Origin: Phoronis australis
Lineage: Eukaryota; Phoronida; Phoronidae
Length of the DNA stretch: 62,000 nucleotides
NCBI GenBank assembly: GCA_002633005.1
Contig: NMRA01000108.1
Coordinates: 238,500 to 300,499, forward strand
Direction of reading: 5' to 3'
Position 1 is the stretch's first letter; each line of letters opens with the position of its first letter. The position numbers were made by a program, and so were the translations under genes. The notes beneath the pieces were generated by a model, which made no database searches, had not been told where the DNA came from, and was given only the letters and a program-made list of their open reading frames with translations. This document shows, piece by piece, positions 56,900-62,000 of this stretch.

Positions 56900-57450
56900 T
56901 AACCTATGATAAGTTGTAAACAAATATCCACGCAGTTTTGCGGTTCCACACGGATACAAATACCACATGGCTCTTATTTGTCGTAAGAGCTCATGTGCCA
57001 AACGGCATTCGGACCGCGGACTCCATACCACCACCGAACTAGCCGTTTACAACATGTAGCTTCAACACCAGAGGGATCAATGACAGCTAACAACTTCCAA
57101 ATTGTCTCTCGTGGTATAGTTAAACCATTTGCTATGCTTTTCTGATGCATAAGTCTATAACCGGGCATCTTACCTGAACTTCCGAATTGTTCTTCAACAA
57201 AACCAACCACTACATCAAACCCAGATATACTTTTACGGCGCCAAAGTCCGACGCCAAAACATGTCGCAATTGCCTTGTGTTTAGTGACACTCCAAAACGA
57301 CGCATACGTGAGTACATTTATTATTTCATTTAGGGTAAGTACTAGCTTGAATAAATCGACAATATGTTTGTTTCGGTCCTCTATTTTAATTTGAAACCGA
57401 AGTAGCAACCTCGATATCACAACTATAGCGATAGAGTTACTGAGTCTATC
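56900..57450 (-). pseudogene. rve_3-type integrase-like protein fragment
   Basis: The minus frame reads VGLWRRKSISGFDVVVGFVE, GKMPGYRLMHQKSIANGLTI, PRETIWKLLAVIDPSGVEA, LVRWWYGVRGPNAVWHMSSY and DK, then a stop, then EPCGICI. This is the block just before and into the DDE integrase core of a widespread animal protein family annotated as integrase core domain (rve_3): GYRxMHQK, IPRETV, DPxGVxxR, GPNxxWHxDSYDKLKPYGICI. The first catalytic aspartate (WHxDSYDKL) reads WHMSSYDK-stop here, so it is lost, and the C-terminal core is not recoverable. Earlier, LTLNEIINVLTY occupies the HTH-like lead. The fragment is a dead gene or transposon-derived copy. Confidence 0.85.
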
Positions 57451-57655
57451 GACAGAGTTAATAAGTCTATCGATAGAGTTAATAAGTCTATCGATAGAGT
57501 TAATAAGTCCATCGATAGAGTTAATAAGTACATCGATAGAGTTAACAAGTCTATCGATAGAGAAAGCAAGCCTATCGATAGAGTTAATAAGTCTATCTAT
57601 AAAGATAGTAATTCTATCGATAGTGTTAGTAAGTTTATCGATAGAGTTAGCAACG
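57421..57655 (-). repeat. 21-bp minisatellite, about 11 units
   Basis: The unit is TCTATCGATAGAGTTAATAAG with a ClaI palindrome ATCGAT in most copies. Because 21 is a multiple of three, any open frame stays open: the minus strand reads LINSIDR heptads and the plus strand SIDRVNK heptads. The minus frame is continuous with the integrase-like fragment and stays open to a TAA at about 57683. The unit variation is mostly single substitutions, and copies near 57600 are most diverged. Confidence 0.95.
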
Positions 57656-57683
57656 AGAAAAAAATTTGCCGTACCGTCTTTTT

Positions 57684-58074
57684 ACAGCCACCGTAGTTTT
57701 TCTTTGCATGTATACCACTAACATTCTGTGTTGCCCTGTTGCATAGGATTTATAGGTTAATATTTATAACAACGAGGACATTGCAACATATGCCGTCGTT
57801 GACGGTATGTTCTAGTGAAATTTACGTATGCTACTGTGCGTGGATACTGCGTTAGCATACAAACACGAATACGTGCCTCTGAGACACTGCAGAACAGGCG
57901 ACATGGTGTAGACAGATCGATAACTACTCATTGAGATCACTGCAGATAATAAAGATCTGAGAAGTGAAGACTGGCAGGGAGAAGGTAGCCTACTAACTAC
58001 ATTTAGCTTTGACCCGACCGTGAGAGTAGTTCCGGTGGGTGAGATTGAGATGAAGTCGCGCTGTGAGGTGATGC
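57684..58074. other. No recognisable feature
   Basis: Spacer between the minisatellite and a family C copy; no motif found. Confidence 0.5.
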
Positions 58075-58748
58075 GATCTTGACATGGATTTGATGAATGT
58101 ATGGTGGTTGATAATTAATCAATATACCTATTTGCTATTCTTTTAGAAACGCAAGTACGCACTCGCTTTTACATATTCGAAAAACATGTGGGCACTTTCG
58201 CATGCGCATGAAATCCAAACAACGCGATTCATTACCCGGGGGTTGTTTCGGTATAGTTGCACCTAGAAACCCGAGTCAGAAAGTTTAGGTATTTTCGGAG
58301 TAGTGAACCTTCGGAATAATGGGCTGTCCCCATTTCCAGCGATGTAAGCAATGAGTAACACGCAAAAATGCAATCTCACGAAAACTTATGTCAAGTCATT
58401 ATCCAACTAAATATTTCCGTCCGAGTATGTAATGAAGTGTAATCACTCATTTGATCACGTCTGATTTGAAAGTTTGGCAGGAGGGAACGCGAGAATGTTC
58501 CATTCATGGACCACATTACATCCGAATTTAGTCCAGTTCTTTTCGAACAACCGTCACGTACGAATTCCGTCTTATCCTAGGAACATAGCACTGAGAGTCG
58601 TCGTTGCCGTGCATACAAATTTCCCTTCCCCATGATTAAGCAATGTTTTCGGTAATGCCCTTAGGGCTTTACCGAAAACTCTAGTGTTGACGTTTGCAAA
58701 ATATCAGAAATTCGAACCACCACCTGCGCATTGGTGGCTACGGGCCTC
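58075..58748 (-). mobile_element. Non-autonomous repeat family C, copy C
   Basis: Read on the minus strand it follows copy A: GCCCGTAGCCACCAATGCGC, GGTTCGAATTTCTGATATTT, GCAAACGTCAACAC, GAACATTCTCGCGTTCCCTC, CGGAAATA, CAGCCCATTATTCCGAAGG, a two-unit 16-bp array (58293-58321), CTATACCGAAAC, GTTTGGATTTCATG and CATTCATCAAATCCATGTC. The stretch GTTTTCGGTAAAGCCCTAAG is shared with copy B only. Confidence 0.8.
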
Positions 58749-58974
58749 AGTTCCTCTACTTTCTCATTTTCCTGTTTTTTGTTGTCCGTCTTTCAAATTT
58801 GGTTCATCGTCGTAGCCGAACGCGTCAGTGTTGCCCCCAGTTTTAGTTTCCCCCAACATTTATCTTCTAGGCGTCAAAGCTCAACTGAAACGCACTGGCT
58901 TTGGGTGCCTTATCATTAAGTTCATTAATAATTCCAGGAGTCATCGACTTATCAACATTTGATGATGATGCTTA

Positions 58975-59530
58975 ATGTTTGGCACGGCGAAGTTTATTTT
59001 CGAATCTAATGAGTGTCCGCCAAATTTCATTCCCATATTCTTGAACGCTCACATGAATCTCAGACTTCTTCCGTGGAAAAGTTTGTATACGATCCCCCAA
59101 AAACTTCACAAGGTCGTGCGAGTACCTTATTGTTACGGTGTTGTCGAGGGTAACAATTCTGGCAGATCTAAAACAGTAAGAGCGCTACATTCTTGTCTAA
59201 GGGGAACGTGCCATCTGCTATCTTCCTATTAAACTTGTCCCAGGTGTTTGACTTTCCTATTGTTTTCAAAACATTGATCACGCATGGTGTGACATCATAT
59301 ATTTCTTTTATTGCTCTCCATTCACGTGCTAAGTCTGTCTCTGTATTGCCGCTTACACTACAAAAGTTGACACAGATCAGCTGACAAGGAACGAGATGTT
59401 CTAGCACAAGTTTGCGTGTAAACAGGACTGACCTGGAGGAAATTGACACCGCGGTGACAACTTTTGCCACCCGTTTGTGAAGTAGAGTAATTTGCTCTCG
59501 ATCATCTTGCTCCGTGTCAATTACATGTCT
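58975..59530 (-). pseudogene. Unnamed coding-like relic
   Basis: From a possible acceptor (GCGTTTAG) the minus frame reads DTEQDDREQITLLHKRVAKV, FTRKLVLEHLVPCQLICVNF, TDLAREWRAIKEIYDVTPCV, INVLKTIGKSNTWDKFNRKI and ADGTFPLDKNVALLLF to a TAG at 59170-59168, then a shifted frame gives FWGIVYKLFHGRSLRFM and KINFAVPN. The regular mix of residues over 120 codons and the recovery after a frameshift suggest former coding. I believe it resembles a multi-copy uncharacterised protein of marine invertebrates, but I cannot name a domain or function. Confidence 0.55.
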
Positions 59531-60428
59531 AAACGCGAAACTGGGGCAAAGCGGAAAAGGTCATCTCTACTGCGCTTGTACAATGACTTACATACGGGTT
59601 CTCTGTCTCTGCAACTGCCGCCATTTGTAAACCTGCGCATGTGCGTTCCACTCTCCAACTTCCATCTTGCCACAGTGAGTGGTGTGTGTGAACGGCCGCT
59701 TGACACCGATCAGTTTGCTCCGTACCAGTTGCGCCGGGCCAAAAGTTGATGTCTAAACGGGACTTAAATCCCTTTCGCACTCTTTTCGATCGGTGTATTC
59801 TTCATCTTTGCCTTCTCGTTCTTCTTTTGACTTCTTCATAAATGGACTCTTGTGATAAAACTCTTTTCTTATAGATATCTTTTGCTTGGACTGGTTTCGC
59901 TGCCCTCCTCCAAAACAATGTTGCGAATGCACCGATATTTTTTTACTCTGAAACATTCCCAGCCGCTGTGTTCATGCAATGTTAGATACCTAATCCTTGA
60001 TTGCCGTGATCTACGATGCCGTGGCCAATTACTTCAGAAAAGTGATCTGTGCCAACACTGAAGTAACATCACTTGTAGTTGGTTGATTCGAAAAATTTGT
60101 AAAATGTTTTTACATCGACTTCACTCTGTCCAAAATGGTTAATGACAAGGGCATGATACGTCTTATCTGTGCTCTCACTTTAATACACAATTTGCAAATT
60201 CGTCAAATCTTTCTCAAGTCACCTATCTTATTATACTTCTCGAGAACTATTGGAAATTATAAAGTTACACTGTCCATTTTGGTTGACTAATTCTTAACCA
60301 GCTCACTGACGAGTTCGTACAGTTTTTAAAAATCTACTCATGACAAGTCCCTACGGTTGGCTCAGGCGACTCCGTACAGTCGTTTGTCTGACTGCCTAAT
60401 TTACACTTTCCATATCTTTCATTAATCA
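59531..60428. other. No assignable gene
   Basis: A K/E-rich minus opening (59956-59753: MKKSKEEREGKDEEYTDRK) may be further N-terminal sequence of the relic at 58975-59530, but no join can be shown. Nothing else was recognised. Confidence 0.4.
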
Positions 60429-60748
60429 CAGTGGCGGATCTAGGATAACATAAGGGGTGCCCAACATGTTGCCTCGGGGAATTGGTCGAAGCGCAATTGT
60501 TATGCAGGGGCGGCCCGAAAGTTGCGGGTTGGGATGTGCACTTCCTCTTCTTCGCAAAAGCTGTCAGTGGACTGAAAAAAAAAACGGAGAACACGATTTT
60601 CCCGCGGCCTGGGGTGTCTTGAGCAGCCCCCCTCATCCTCTAATCTCTAACGTTCTTACGTACTGAAACCAATATTTTCTCACGCTGCGATTTGTTGCTG
60701 TTGCATTTTGCTTGCGGCAGCCAAGGGAGGGNCCTAAATCCGCCTATG
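60429..60748 (+). mobile_element. 320-bp MITE, family A, with 5-bp target duplication
   Basis: It begins CAGTGGCGGATCTAGGATAA and ends CCTAAATCCGCCTATG, flanked by AATCA at 60424-60428 and 60749-60753. It matches 29105-29422 end to end; the ambiguous base at 60732 lies near its right end. Confidence 0.9.
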
Positions 60749-61180
60749 AATCAAGCACAGTTTTAGCAGAAACTTTTGCAGCACATGCACATCTTCATAA
60801 AATGTTACTTACAGTATGAAATGTATTAAATAAACGACATAATGGATCATTTTTATATCAAAATTTCACCGGTATTCCTGATTTTTCACAGCACCACGAC
60901 TACCGAGTCGTACTGAGCCGTCATTGCTGGTTACTAACGTGAGATACTTTCAGCGTTTGTCACGACTACCGGTCAGAACAGTTTTTAATTGTATATAAAA
61001 TCGATTTCTACATTTTAAAGACAATTTTGTTCGACCGGTGTTCTATTCCTACATCAAATTGCTCATGAAGACGTACTCCCGCGACCAGTCCAAACATGCA
61101 GTACAGGTCCCCACACCGTGAAATATCATGCCTTCAATTTCCTCAGACCAACCTATTGTGTTTTATTCATTTATGTACGT
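60749..61180. other. No recognisable feature
   Basis: AT-rich, with no motif found. Confidence 0.5.
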
Positions 61181-61475
61181 GACGTCTAGTACTTTAATTA
61201 ACTAATATTTGTTATTTATTCAGTAATTATTTTATTCAATCATGCTGTCTTGTACTTTTAGCATATTCTGTTTATTGTTTGCTTATAATATTTATTTTGT
61301 TTCATCAGTTTTTCCATGTCAGTTTCATATACAATGTACATCATTGATCATTTAAATCTTGTCTTTCATTTTTTGTAAGTCTGTTTGTGTGTCATTGTAT
61401 GATTGAGGGACCCCATGGACAGCAGCGAAAACTGATGGGTTTACCCTCATTATAAATATCACAATAAATATCCTC
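61181..61475 (+). repeat. Candidate LINE 3' UTR
   Basis: A long T-rich stretch is followed by GAGGGACCCCATGGACAGC, CTGATGGGTTTACCCTCATT and ATCACAATAAATATC. GAGGG and CCCTC could pair as a 3' hairpin before the polyadenylation signal, the same layout as the ends of the LINEs at 14071-14282 and 20740-20815. No coding part is attached, so this is an inference. Confidence 0.35.
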
Positions 61476-62000
61476 GAGTTGTTGCTTCTGCCACCGCAAT
61501 TATCGCTTCTCATTTTGTGCCTGGCGTATTCTGCGCCTTTACAACTCTCACCATGGTATCACTGGATTTCCTCAAAGTCTTACGTTAACAAATGGGAGCA
61601 ATTTCGAGGAAAATAATACGATGTCTCGTCTCTCACCCACGAGCAATCCACCATGTTTGCTTTATTAGGAGCACACACGCCCGCTAGACTTCTCTACGGT
61701 CCACGAAACAACAATGTCAGCCAGCTCTAGCTTTGCTACCTTAAACATTGCCACCAGTGATCTAACTGGTAATGTGACTTCTGCTGTTTTAGTGTACAGG
61801 CCCACACTAATAAAAATTTGTGCTATTATCAGCCACTTCCTTAAGACTGCATCGACCGTCATTTAAATGGATTTCAGGATGGTAATGGGTTTTCAGACCC
61901 TTCGTGACCATGCCAGTTTCGGTTGTAAGCCAAACTGGTAAAGACAGACCTTTAATCTTCGGGGTAGTCTGCTCATTCGAGTCGATCTTAGGTGTGTTCA
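61476..62000. other. No assignable gene
   Basis: The 65-codon minus opening at 61665-61862 has no recognised motif. Confidence 0.5.

Noticed and set aside
1-62000. CRISPR arrays, operons, phage or bacterial genes
   Set aside because: None seen; tandem repeats here have short or no spacers and the genes are spliced animal genes.

Overview
The window looks like draft nuclear DNA from a marine invertebrate animal. It is AT-rich and gene-poor, with spliced genes, decayed LINEs and a Penelope-like element, small DNA transposons and microsatellites, and isolated ambiguous bases at 53112 and 60732. The taxon cannot be fixed from sequence alone. Nothing prokaryotic or viral was seen.

Two host genes are well supported. 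A three-exon MGST1-type microsomal glutathione transferase lies at 37071-38987 (+); its first intron appears to start with GC rather than GT and carries two small transposon-like insertions. An intronless Tctex1-domain (dynein light chain DYNLT4/5-type) gene lies at 48584-49330 (+). A third, weaker call is a small secreted peptide gene in three exons on the minus strand at 25405-26214. An exon-like open stretch at 852-1241 (-) is unassigned.

Decayed protein relics: a THAP domain with an in-frame stop (15125-15466 +), a P2X7-type C-terminal Cys/His domain broken by stops and frameshifts (18420-18821 +), an rve_3-type integrase fragment fused in frame to a 21-bp minisatellite (56900-57682 -), and an unnamed coding-like relic (58975-59530 -).

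Mobile DNA dominates. A 5'-truncated LINE with an intact 912-codon reverse transcriptase ORF and a short A tail lies at about 11430-14282, with older relatives at 10149-10343 and 22137-22480. LINE relics of other families lie at 3332-3995 (-) and 20343-20815 (+). A Penelope-like reverse transcriptase lies at 31916-32509, with direct repeats 1.3 kb apart. A 3.1-kb TIR element (50051-53171) encloses a decayed gene with a Cys-rich tail. Short TIR elements of at least four families are present; two copies of one family have perfect 5-bp target duplications. A 0.7-0.9 kb non-autonomous family with an internal 16-bp array occurs three times, a hairpin element twice, and foldback elements lie at 4795-5985 and 27886-28729. 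A satellite of about 140-bp monomers arranged as dimers occupies 23230-24100. The remaining stretches hold nothing I can assign.
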